A stretch of 5,458 nucleotides of DNA from Nitriliruptoraceae bacterium (GCA_007118045.1 SKTG01000158.1:1-5458), one strand, 5' to 3'; counted from the first letter of the stretch, positions 1 to 4,243 are shown. Notes: generated from the letters alone by a model not told the origin. Translations and numbers: made by a program.

Positions 1-21
1 TCAGCGGTCAGCGGTCAGCGG
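1..21. repeat. 7-bp tandem triplicate placing TGA in three frames
   Basis: TCAGCGG occurs three times head to tail (1-7, 8-14, 15-21). Read on the minus strand, each copy contains TGA. Because the period is 7, the three TGAs fall in three different frames. The first stops the micropeptide; the others block the remaining frames. The repeat touches the window edge, so more copies may lie outside. Confidence 0.9.
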
Positions 22-98
22 ATCCAGGAAACGTTGGCGCCGCTGGCCAGCACCAGGGCTGCCAGACTGGCCATGGCGAGGAAGATCCTCTTCGACAT
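15..98 (-). CDS. 27-aa hydrophobic micropeptide, putative
   Basis: I do not recognise this peptide. An ATG at 98-96 is preceded by a perfect Shine-Dalgarno, GGAGGTG (104-110), with a 5-nt spacer, the best ribosome binding site in the window. The product starts Met-Ser-Lys-Arg and has an uncharged core of about 17 residues (Ile5 to Ala21, rich in Leu and Ala, with Val). It ends Asn-Val-Ser-Trp-Ile-Arg. This is the layout of a signal peptide (n-region KR, h-region, Ala-Ser-Gly-Ala as a possible cleavage area) or a single membrane helix, with almost nothing left after cleavage. There is no Cys, so it is not a lipoprotein. The stop lies in a 7-bp triplicate that supplies TGA in every frame. Alternatives are a tiny membrane regulator, the export signal of a decayed gene, or a secreted signalling peptide. 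The RBS makes translation likely; function is unknown. Confidence 0.55.
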   Translation of the reverse strand: MSKRIFLAMASLAALVLASGANVSWIR

Positions 99-373
99 GT
101 GCACACCTCCATCGAGTTCTCGGTCGACCCGTCGCCACTCGCTAGTGGGCGTCGGCTGATCCGCTCCGCTCGATGGTCACCGGGCGGGAGCCCGGTGTCG
201 TGCCGTACGAGGTACGCGTCGTTCACCGGTCCCCCTCGGGGGTCCGGTCGACGCTCGGTCGTGCCGTTGTTCACGGCGTCGTGCTCGGGTGACCTCCCCC
301 GCGCATCGCTCGCTCTGCAGTTGTACGTGCCCCGATCCGGCGCGCCCCGATCCGGCGGGTGCCGGCTCCCGCG
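99..373 (-). other. Structured non-coding stretch upstream of the micropeptide (possible long leader)
   Basis: No convincing gene lies here; the open frames on both strands have no good RBS and an Arg/Pro/Ser-rich composition. Instead there are successive inverted repeats. An 8-bp perfect stem lies at 178-197 (CACCGGGC / GCCCGGTG, 4-nt loop). A GC stem at 225-248 has a single T:T mismatch (ACCGG and CCCCC paired to GGGGG and CCGGT). A 5-bp stem lies at 263-277 (GCCGT / ACGGC). An imperfect stem lies at about 133-151 around CCACT / AGTGG. If transcription starts near 367 on the minus strand, this would be a leader of about 270 nt. I did not find the cores of the c-di-GMP, cobalamin or other riboswitches that I know by eye. 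Confidence 0.35.
330..357. repeat. Two direct copies of a 13-bp unit, 15-bp period
   Basis: CCCCGATCCGGCG lies at 330-342 and again, identical, at 345-357, separated by CG. Each unit contains the palindrome-like core GATCCGG. It lies just downstream of a possible leftward start site, so it could be a protein-binding pair or simple tandem slippage. Confidence 0.8.
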
Positions 374-402
374 ATTCTATCCCATAGTGCTGGTATGAAC
401 AC
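374..402 (-). promoter_or_regulatory. Possible leftward promoter (-10 TAGAAT)
   Basis: On the minus strand TAGAAT (379 to 374) matches the -10 consensus at five of six positions and sits in one of the few AT-rich patches. The -35 is poor (TGTTCA at 401 to 396 gives a 16-bp spacer and 3 of 6 matches). It would start RNA near 367, running toward the micropeptide. The overlap of the -35 and spacer with the 383-406 palindrome fits a regulated promoter with a weak -35. Assignment is by eye only. Confidence 0.3.
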
Positions 403-406
403 TATG
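383..406. promoter_or_regulatory. Perfect 7+7 bp inverted repeat, candidate operator
   Basis: CATAGTG (383-389) and CACTATG (400-406) are exact inverted copies around a 10-bp spacer, about 17 bp centre to centre. That places the arms on similar faces of the helix, as for dimeric regulators. It lies in an AT-rich island within very GC-rich DNA, so chance is less likely. It overlaps the -35/spacer area of the proposed leftward promoter. The regulator is not identifiable from sequence. Confidence 0.5.
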
Positions 407-426
407 AGTTAGTAAGGATCGGGCCG

Positions 427-464
427 GTGGCCAGGGTGTGTCCGGTGCACGCACACGGGGCCAC
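427..464. repeat. Imperfect 38-bp palindrome / hairpin
   Basis: GTGGCC (427-432) pairs with GGCCAC (459-464), and inside it GTGTG (436-440) pairs with CACAC (452-456), with a 3/2-nt internal loop and an 11-nt apical loop containing GTGCAC. No T tract follows on either strand, so this is not a classical intrinsic terminator. It lies upstream of the proposed promoter for the gene at 593 and would then not be in that mRNA. Confidence 0.5.
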
Positions 465-527
465 GACGTCCTTCGCCGCGTGCGGCGGGGAACGTGGCGG
501 TCGACCGTGGGTTCGACCGCCGCCCGT

Positions 528-533
528 TAGGCT
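528..533 (+). promoter_or_regulatory. -10 element TAGGCT for the gene at 593
   Basis: TAGGCT, preceded by T, resembles a vegetative actinobacterial -10 box. It would start RNA near 540, leaving a leader of about 53 nt with the RBS and GTG at 593. No good -35 sits at 16-18 bp spacing. The same hexamer appears before sigR at a similar distance from the RBS, which strengthens both calls. Confidence 0.4.
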
Positions 534-592
534 GGCCTGCGACCACTGGACGGCCGGGCGAGCTCGGTCTCGCACACGACGACGGAGACCTC

Positions 593-1342
593 GTGGATGC
601 TCGGACGACACCGTCCGCCGGCGCGACCAGCGACCCGCGGGAGCGGCCGCAGGAGGGCGAGCCGACCACGGAGCTCGAGCACGCGCCGTCCACCCGGCCG
701 GATCTCCACGACGGTCCCACGCGCCAGCGCGTCGAGGCCACGCTGGCGGGGGTACCGGGCGTGCTCGGGGCGCGGCTGGTGCCCGGCTACGAGCGGCACG
801 TCGACGAGCTGCACGTGCTGACCTCGCTGGCGCGGCAGCCGAAGCAGACCGTGCGGGACGTGCAGACGGTCCTGATGGCCCGTTTCGGGGTGTCGATCGA
901 CCATCGGGTGATCAGCGTGGTGCAGCTCGAGGAGAGCGACGCGTTCCGCGACCGCCCACGCGTGGAGATCGCGGAGGTGGGGCTGCGACGGACCGGGAAC
1001 AGCGTCGTCGCGGAGGTGGCCCTGCGTCACGCCGACGAGGTGCTGCGCACGTCCCGGGAGGCGGCCGCCACCCGCTCGGGGCGCCACCGTGCCGTCGCGC
1101 AAGCGACGGTGTCGGGTGTTGCCGGCTTCCTGCCGGACGGGCCGGCCATCGAGCTCGAGGGCATCGAGCTGCTCACCGTCGGTGGCACGACGATGGCGGT
1201 GGTCGTCCTCCAGCTCCACGATCGCCGTGACGTCCAGCTGCTGAGCGGCACGGCCATCGTCCTGGACACCCCGCAGGACGCGGTGGCCCGTGCGGTGCTC
1301 GACACGCTCAACCGGCGCGTGTCGGCCCATCTGAGCCGCTGA
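593..1342 (+). CDS. Conserved-looking hypothetical protein, 249 aa
   Basis: I do not recognise the family with certainty. I chose the GTG at 593 because GGAG (584-587) lies 5 nt upstream and a -10 box sits about 60 bp away. A longer frame from a GTG at 494 would start before that promoter. Residues 1-42 are a low-complexity Pro/Glu/Thr-rich tail. Residues 43-113 look like a compact alpha/beta unit: Gly-Val-Pro-Gly-Val, then Val-Asp-Glu-Leu-His-Val (70-75), then Lys-Gln-Thr-Val-Arg-Asp-Val-Gln (84-91), then Asp-His-Arg-Val-Ile-Ser (103-108). Residues 122-246 form a second alpha/beta unit with alternating hydrophobic strands and an Ala-rich helix, ending Ala-Val-Leu-Asp-Thr-Leu-Asn-Arg-Arg. There is no signal peptide or membrane segment, so it is probably cytoplasmic. 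Its 3' end overlaps the convergent bldD-like gene by 35 bp. Confidence 0.75.
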   Translation: MDARTTPSAGATSDPRERPQEGEPTTELEHAPSTRPDLHDGPTRQRVEATLAGVPGVLGARLVPGYERHVDELHVLTSLARQPKQTVRDVQTVLMARFGVSIDHRVISVVQLEESDAFRDRPRVEIAEVGLRRTGNSVVAEVALRHADEVLRTSREAAATRSGRHRAVAQATVSGVAGFLPDGPAIELEGIELLTVGGTTMAVVVLQLHDRRDVQLLSGTAIVLDTPQDAVARAVLDTLNRRVSAHLSR

Positions 1343-1829
1343 CCCGGCGACCCTCACCGAGGTCGAGCAGCCCGTTGCCCCCGAGCACGCCGTTCGCGTG
1401 CAGTTCCTCGACGAGCTCGGTCGGCGAGCGGTCCTGGATGACCGCGAGCGCGCGCAGGTCCTCCCCACGGATAGAGAGGACCCGTCGGTTGTAGTCGCCC
1501 CGCTGGAGCTGGATCGTCTCCAGGTAGCGCCGCATGGCGGCGTAACGGTCCCCGAAGCGGTCCAGCTCGGTGAGGTCGATGGTCATCGCGTCGGTGCCCG
1601 TCTGCTGGGTCGGCGCGTCACCCGGCAGCACCTGGGCCGGACTGACCTCGTAGAACTCTGCCAGCTCGAGCAGCCGCGTGGCACTGATGTTGCGATCGCC
1701 ACGCTCGTAGCTGCCGATGACGGCCGCCTTCCAACGCCCCCCGGACGAACGCTCGACCTCCTGGAGCGAGAGCCCCCGCTCCACGCGGACACGACGCAAT
1801 CGCTCCCCGACCTCGCGCGAGTACGACAC
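1308..1829 (-). CDS. bldD: BldD-like transcriptional regulator with c-di-GMP-type C-terminal domain
   Basis: A 173-aa DNA-binding regulator, close to the 167 aa of Streptomyces BldD. Residues 4-70 are an Xre-type helix-turn-helix with the BldD-like run Gly-Arg-Trp-Lys-Ala-Ala-Val-Ile-Gly-Ser-Tyr-Glu-Arg-Gly-Asp-Arg (31-46) and a following Leu-Ala-Glu-Phe-Tyr helix. Residues 85-147 match the BldD C-terminal domain. Arg110-Gly-Asp112, eight residues, then Arg121-Gly-Glu-Asp124 correspond to the RGD-X8-RQDD motif that binds tetrameric cyclic-di-GMP in BldD; here RQDD is RGED. In Streptomyces BldD represses developmental genes when c-di-GMP is high. The GTG at 1829 is chosen because GAGGGAG (1836-1842) lies 6 nt upstream and the N-terminus then matches BldD; a GTG at 1907 would add 26 poorly conserved residues. 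The C-terminal 25 residues are a Gly/Ser-rich tail, and the last 11 codons are antisense to the neighbouring gene. Regulatory targets here are unknown. Confidence 0.9.
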   Translation of the reverse strand: MSYSREVGERLRRVRVERGLSLQEVERSSGGRWKAAVIGSYERGDRNISATRLLELAEFYEVSPAQVLPGDAPTQQTGTDAMTIDLTELDRFGDRYAAMRRYLETIQLQRGDYNRRVLSIRGEDLRALAVIQDRSPTELVEELHANGVLGGNGLLDLGEGRRVSGSDGPTRAG

Positions 1830-1852
1830 CGACCTCTCCCTCGTCCCCGAAC

Positions 1853-1866
1853 GCCGACGCGTCGGC
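1853..1866. promoter_or_regulatory. Perfect 14-bp palindrome before bldD
   Basis: GCCGACGCGTCGGC is a perfect, uninterrupted palindrome 24 bp upstream of the bldD start codon and 11 bp before its RBS. It could be an operator (autoregulation is known for Streptomyces bldD) or a small mRNA hairpin. It does not match the published BldD consensus that I remember (TNACNC-W-GNGTNA), so assignment to BldD itself is not supported. Confidence 0.4.
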
Positions 1867-1912
1867 CGGAACGGTTCGGACCGCGCAGCATCGACCCATG
1901 CGCCCACGTCGC

Positions 1913-1918
1913 ACGTTA
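1913..1918 (-). promoter_or_regulatory. Weak candidate -10 (TAACGT) for bldD
   Basis: TAACGT on the minus strand (1918 to 1913) would start RNA near 1906, giving a leader of about 77 nt for the GTG at 1829. There is no recognisable -35. The rest of the 1830-2047 intergenic stretch shows only a 5-bp stem at 1997-2010 (CTGGC / GCCAG) after the epimerase stop, without a T tract. Confidence 0.2.
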
Positions 1919-2047
1919 CCCGGACGCGGTCGTGTTCGCGCGTATCTCACGGCGAGCACCCAACGCACCTTCGCTGTCGCCCCGGCCGTTCCCGCCCTGG
2001 CGGCTGCCAGCCCGCGCGCACCGGCGGTTCGCGGGTCGAGCCTCGGG

Positions 2048-3022
2048 TCAAACGGAGCGAGCCGTGCGCGCCCACGCGAGCGTGGCGGCGAGGCCGGACT
2101 CGAGCGAGGTCCGCGGGTGCCACCCGAGGTCACGGGCAGCGGCGCGAGCGTCGACGCTGCTGTGGCGGATCTCCCCCGCCCGCGCCGGTCCGTGGCTCGG
2201 TTCCAGCTCGTAGCCGGTCGCCTCGGCGAGCACCTCGAAGAGCTGGTTGACGCTGGTCCGTCGTCCCGTGCCGATCAGGTAGCGCTTCCCGGCCCCGTCC
2301 CCGGCCGCCGCGACGAACGCCTCGACCACGTCCTCGACGAACACCAGGTCGCGGGACTGCTCTCCGTCGCCGTGGATCGTGCACGGCTCCCCGGCCAGCA
2401 TGCGACCGATGAACGTGGCGACGACACCACCCTCGCCGGCGGTGGTCTGGTGCGGGCCGTACACGTTGGCCAGCGTCAGCGCGGTGGACGCCAGCCCGTA
2501 GAGGTGCGCGTAGGTGTCGAGGTAGTCGAGCGCGACCCGCTTGGAGGCGCCGTAGGGCGAGAGGGCCGGCGCGCCGAAGGACTCGTCGACCGGGAGCTCG
2601 GCCTCGGCGGGTTCCCCGTACGAGCCGATCGACGAGGCGTAGACGACCCGTTCCACGCCGCACCGCCGGGCGGCCTCGAGCACGGCGATCGTGCCGAGCA
2701 CGTTGACGTCGGCGTCGTGCAGCGGGTCCTCGACGCTGCGGCGGACATCCACCTGGGCGGCGAGGTGATGGATCACGCCCGGCCGGTGCCGCTCGACCAG
2801 CGCGGCCAGCTGCGGGTCACGCACGTCCAACCGCTCGAAGGCGAACGAGGAACCGTCCTCGAGCGCCGGCGCGAGGTGGGCCAGGTCACCCGTGGAGAGG
2901 TCGTCGACGCCGATCACGTCGCGACCGTCCCGGAGCAGGCGCAGGACCAGGTTCGATCCGATGAACCCCGCCGCGCCGGTGACGAGGACGGGACGGTCGC
3001 CTCGCGCCCGGACGCCGTTCAC
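2048..3022 (-). CDS. galE: NAD-dependent sugar-nucleotide epimerase, UDP-glucose 4-epimerase (GalE) type
   Basis: A 324-aa extended short-chain dehydrogenase/reductase, full length for GalE-like enzymes, expected to act in the cytoplasm on a nucleotide sugar with bound NAD. The Rossmann motif is Gly16-Ala-Ala-Gly19-Phe-Ile-Gly22, followed by Val-Asp-Asp at 39-41 for the NAD ribose. His-Leu-Ala-Ala-Gln (86-90) then Val-Asp-Val-Arg-Arg-Ser-Val resembles actinobacterial GalE1. The catalytic set is Ser131, Tyr157 and Lys161 (YGASK). Asn-Val-Tyr-Gly-Pro (186-190) and a late Arg-Asp-Leu-Val-Phe-Val-Glu-Asp (224-231) are typical substrate-domain motifs. Substrate choice (UDP-Glc/Gal, UDP-GlcNAc or another) cannot be read reliably. 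The GTG start overlaps the rsrA stop (GTGA, 3019-3022) and has no clear RBS of its own, so translation is probably coupled to rsrA. No terminator is evident after the stop. Confidence 0.88.
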   Translation of the reverse strand: MNGVRARGDRPVLVTGAAGFIGSNLVLRLLRDGRDVIGVDDLSTGDLAHLAPALEDGSSFAFERLDVRDPQLAALVERHRPGVIHHLAAQVDVRRSVEDPLHDADVNVLGTIAVLEAARRCGVERVVYASSIGSYGEPAEAELPVDESFGAPALSPYGASKRVALDYLDTYAHLYGLASTALTLANVYGPHQTTAGEGGVVATFIGRMLAGEPCTIHGDGEQSRDLVFVEDVVEAFVAAAGDGAGKRYLIGTGRRTSVNQLFEVLAEATGYELEPSHGPARAGEIRHSSVDARAAARDLGWHPRTSLESGLAATLAWARTARSV

Positions 3023-3324
3023 GCCGTGGAGACGTCGTCGCGCAGATGTGCACGGATCCGGTCGAGGAGCTGGGGCGGCGCCTCGTCGAGGCAGTCACGC
3101 CGCACGATCGCCCGCAGCTGTTCCTCGAAGGTGGCTCGGTCGGTGCACGGGTAGCAGTCGGCGAGGTGCTCGCGGACGTCGCCGACCGCGGCTTCCGGGA
3201 GCTCTCCGTCGAGGTAGGCCTCGAGCTGCTCGAGGGCCCGCTGGCACCGCTCCCCGCATCCTGCCGTGACCATGCCGTGCGAAGGCTCGCCGATACCGCC
3301 GGCCTCGTCTGCCGTGCCACTCAC
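3019..3324 (-). CDS. rsrA: RsrA/RshA-type zinc-binding anti-sigma factor
   Basis: A 101-aa ZAS-family anti-sigma factor expected to hold the SigR-type sigma factor encoded just upstream and to release it when its thiols are oxidised. The signature His53-X3-Cys57-X2-Cys60 is intact, and Cys27 lies 26 residues before His53, the same spacing as Cys11 to His37 in Streptomyces RsrA. Cys23 takes the position of RsrA His7, and a single Cys78 aligns with the second Cys of the RsrA Cys61-Cys62 pair. The N-terminus has about 15 extra residues. The GTG start overlaps the sigma factor stop (GTGA, 3321-3324) and has AGGTGGAG just upstream. An ATG at residue 18 is possible but lacks an RBS. The stop overlaps the start of the epimerase gene. 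Confidence 0.92.
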   Translation of the reverse strand: MSGTADEAGGIGEPSHGMVTAGCGERCQRALEQLEAYLDGELPEAAVGDVREHLADCYPCTDRATFEEQLRAIVRRDCLDEAPPQLLDRIRAHLRDDVSTA

Positions 3325-3956
3325 CGCTCCACCTGTTCGTCGCGCGGATCCTCCACCGACCCCTCGGCGTCCCTGATCAGTCCGCGGGACGCCGCATAGG
3401 TCGCCAACGCCTTCTGCAGCGCCTTCCTTCCCCGATGCAGTCGCGACATCACGGTCCCCACCGGGGTGTCCATGATCTCCGCGATCTCCTTGTAGGCGAA
3501 TCCCTCGACGTCGGCCAGGTAGACCGCCATGCGGAAGCTCTCGGGCAGGTCCGCCATCGCCTGCTTGATCTGCTCGGAGGTGAGCGCCTCGAGCACGGCG
3601 TGCTCCGCCGAGCCCGTGTCCGGGCGGGCGACCGCGTCGTAGAACGAGAAGTCGTCGATCTCGTCCTGCAGCGACTCCTGCGGCCGTCGCTGGGCCTTGC
3701 GGTACATGGAGATGTAGGTCGTGTGCAGGATGCGGTAGAGCCAGGCCTTGAGGTTGGTCCCGGGGCGGTACTGGTGGAAGGACCGGTAGGCCTTGGCCAC
3801 GGTCTCCTGCACGAGGTCCTGGGCGTCGGTCGGGTCCCGCGTGTAGCGCATCGCCGCCGAGTAGAGGCGGTCGAGGTGGGGCAGGACCTCGTCCTCGAAG
3901 CGCTCACGCCGCTCGTGGTCCCCCAGCCGTTGCCGCACGGGGGACCCACCGGCCAC
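3321..3956 (-). CDS. sigR: SigR/SigH-family ECF sigma factor (thiol-oxidative stress)
   Basis: An RNA polymerase sigma factor of the extracytoplasmic-function class, closest in my reading to Streptomyces SigR and mycobacterial SigH, which direct the disulphide-stress regulon. Region 2 spans about residues 18-90, with Asp44-Ala-Gln-Asp-Leu-Val-Gln-Glu-Thr and Asn68-Leu-Lys-Ala-Trp-Leu-Tyr-Arg-Ile. Region 4 spans about 125-185, with Leu-Ala-Asp-Val-Glu-Gly-Phe-Ala-Tyr-Lys-Glu-Ile-Ala (147-159) and Gly-Thr-Val-Met-Ser-Arg-Leu-His-Arg-Gly-Arg (167-177), nearly as in SigR. The start is uncertain. The first NTG in frame is the GTG at 3956, which has no RBS. A strong GAGGAAGG (4020-4027) lies 6 nt before an in-frame ATC at 4013, which would add 19 Thr/Asp/Ala/Gly-rich residues. 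Another GTG (residue 7) has GGTGGG upstream. It is co-transcribed and translationally coupled with rsrA. Confidence 0.93.
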   Translation of the reverse strand: MAGGSPVRQRLGDHERRERFEDEVLPHLDRLYSAAMRYTRDPTDAQDLVQETVAKAYRSFHQYRPGTNLKAWLYRILHTTYISMYRKAQRRPQESLQDEIDDFSFYDAVARPDTGSAEHAVLEALTSEQIKQAMADLPESFRMAVYLADVEGFAYKEIAEIMDTPVGTVMSRLHRGRKALQKALATYAASRGLIRDAEGSVEDPRDEQVER

Positions 3957-4010
3957 GTCGGCGCCCGCGCCCGCGGGGTCCGTGGCGCCGTCGGTCGCGT
4001 CGGTCGTCGA

Positions 4011-4027
4011 GATGTCTGACCTTCCTC
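4011..4027 (-). promoter_or_regulatory. Strong Shine-Dalgarno facing an ATC codon, in frame with sigR
   Basis: GAGGAAGG (4027 to 4020) is one of the strongest ribosome binding sites here. Six nucleotides later comes ATC (4013 to 4011), 19 codons in frame before the first GTG of sigR, with no stop between. No ATG, GTG, TTG or CTG occurs in any frame in the window where this RBS could act. The site is therefore either a rare ATC start, a mutated or misread ATG, or an unused RBS. Confidence 0.5.
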
Positions 4028-4063
4028 GCGGTCCCGGCCCCCGGGCAGGCCGTGCCGTGCTGC

Positions 4064-4069
4064 AGCCTA
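4064..4069 (-). promoter_or_regulatory. -10 element TAGGCT for the sigR cluster
   Basis: TAGGCT on the minus strand (4069 to 4064, preceded by T) matches the hexamer before the gene at 593. It would start RNA near 4057, about 30 nt before the GAGGAAGG RBS. The nearest -35-like hexamer, GTGACC (4095 to 4090), is at 20 bp, too far for a standard promoter. I see no clean SigR-type GGAAT-N18-GTT promoter, though this needs a scan. Confidence 0.4.
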
Positions 4070-4114
4070 ACCCTCGTCGTGGGCGTGGCGGTCACCCGAC
4101 CCCGATGGGTCCGT

Positions 4115-4133
4115 CCACATCCGTACCACATCC
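4115..4133. repeat. 8-bp direct repeat spaced one helical turn in the divergent control region
   Basis: CCACATCC (4115-4122) recurs exactly at 4126-4133, an 11-bp period. It lies immediately upstream of the rightward -35 (4136) and about 50 bp upstream of the sigR -10. That is the place and phasing of a paired activator site acting on one or both promoters. Confidence 0.55.
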
Positions 4134-4135
4134 TG

Positions 4136-4165
4136 ATGACATGAGATATATCGAGAAGATACGAT
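4136..4165 (+). promoter_or_regulatory. Promoter for the rightward membrane-protein gene
   Basis: ATGACA (4136-4141, five of six matches to TTGACA), an 18-bp spacer, then TACGAT (4160-4165), a common actinobacterial -10. It is the best sigma-70-like promoter in the window. The spacer contains the palindrome GATATATC (4145-4152), and GACGT/ACGTC (4166-4180) flanks the likely start near 4172. Both are possible repressor sites. Confidence 0.6.
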
Positions 4166-4243
4166 GACGTTCACGACGTCGTCGCGGCCGCCCGTCCACC
4201 CGCTGCCCCCGGAGTGACGGATCCGGCCGGTTCGGCGACGTCG

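Noticed and set aside
176..182. GGTCACC as half of a BldD-type site
   Set aside because: No second half-site at suitable spacing; the short motif is common in GC-rich DNA.
8..274. 88-codon minus-strand frame covering the micropeptide gene
   Set aside because: Composition is Arg/Pro/Ser-rich with no domain pattern, the start has no convincing RBS, and the frame overlaps a better-supported small gene.
507..523. GTTCGA-containing stretch resembling a tRNA T-loop
   Set aside because: The flanking bases do not form a 5-bp T stem and no acceptor or anticodon arms are present.
494..592. Upstream GTG extending the 593 gene by 33 codons
   Set aside because: It has no good RBS, lies before the -10 box at 528, and adds low-complexity sequence; the GTG at 593 has GGAG at 5 nt.
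1830..1907. N-terminal extension of the BldD-like protein from a GTG at 1907
   Set aside because: The added 26 residues do not resemble BldD, while the GTG at 1829 has a good RBS and gives the family's usual length. A leaderless transcript from the weak -10 at 1913 cannot be fully excluded.
1997..2010. Stem CTGGC/GCCAG after the epimerase stop as a terminator
   Set aside because: Only 5 bp, about 38 nt past the stop, and no T-rich tract follows on the minus strand.
4164..4217. Short 17-codon frame in the leader of the 4311 gene
   Set aside because: Its ATG overlaps the -10 hexamer, so it would lie upstream of the expected transcription start.
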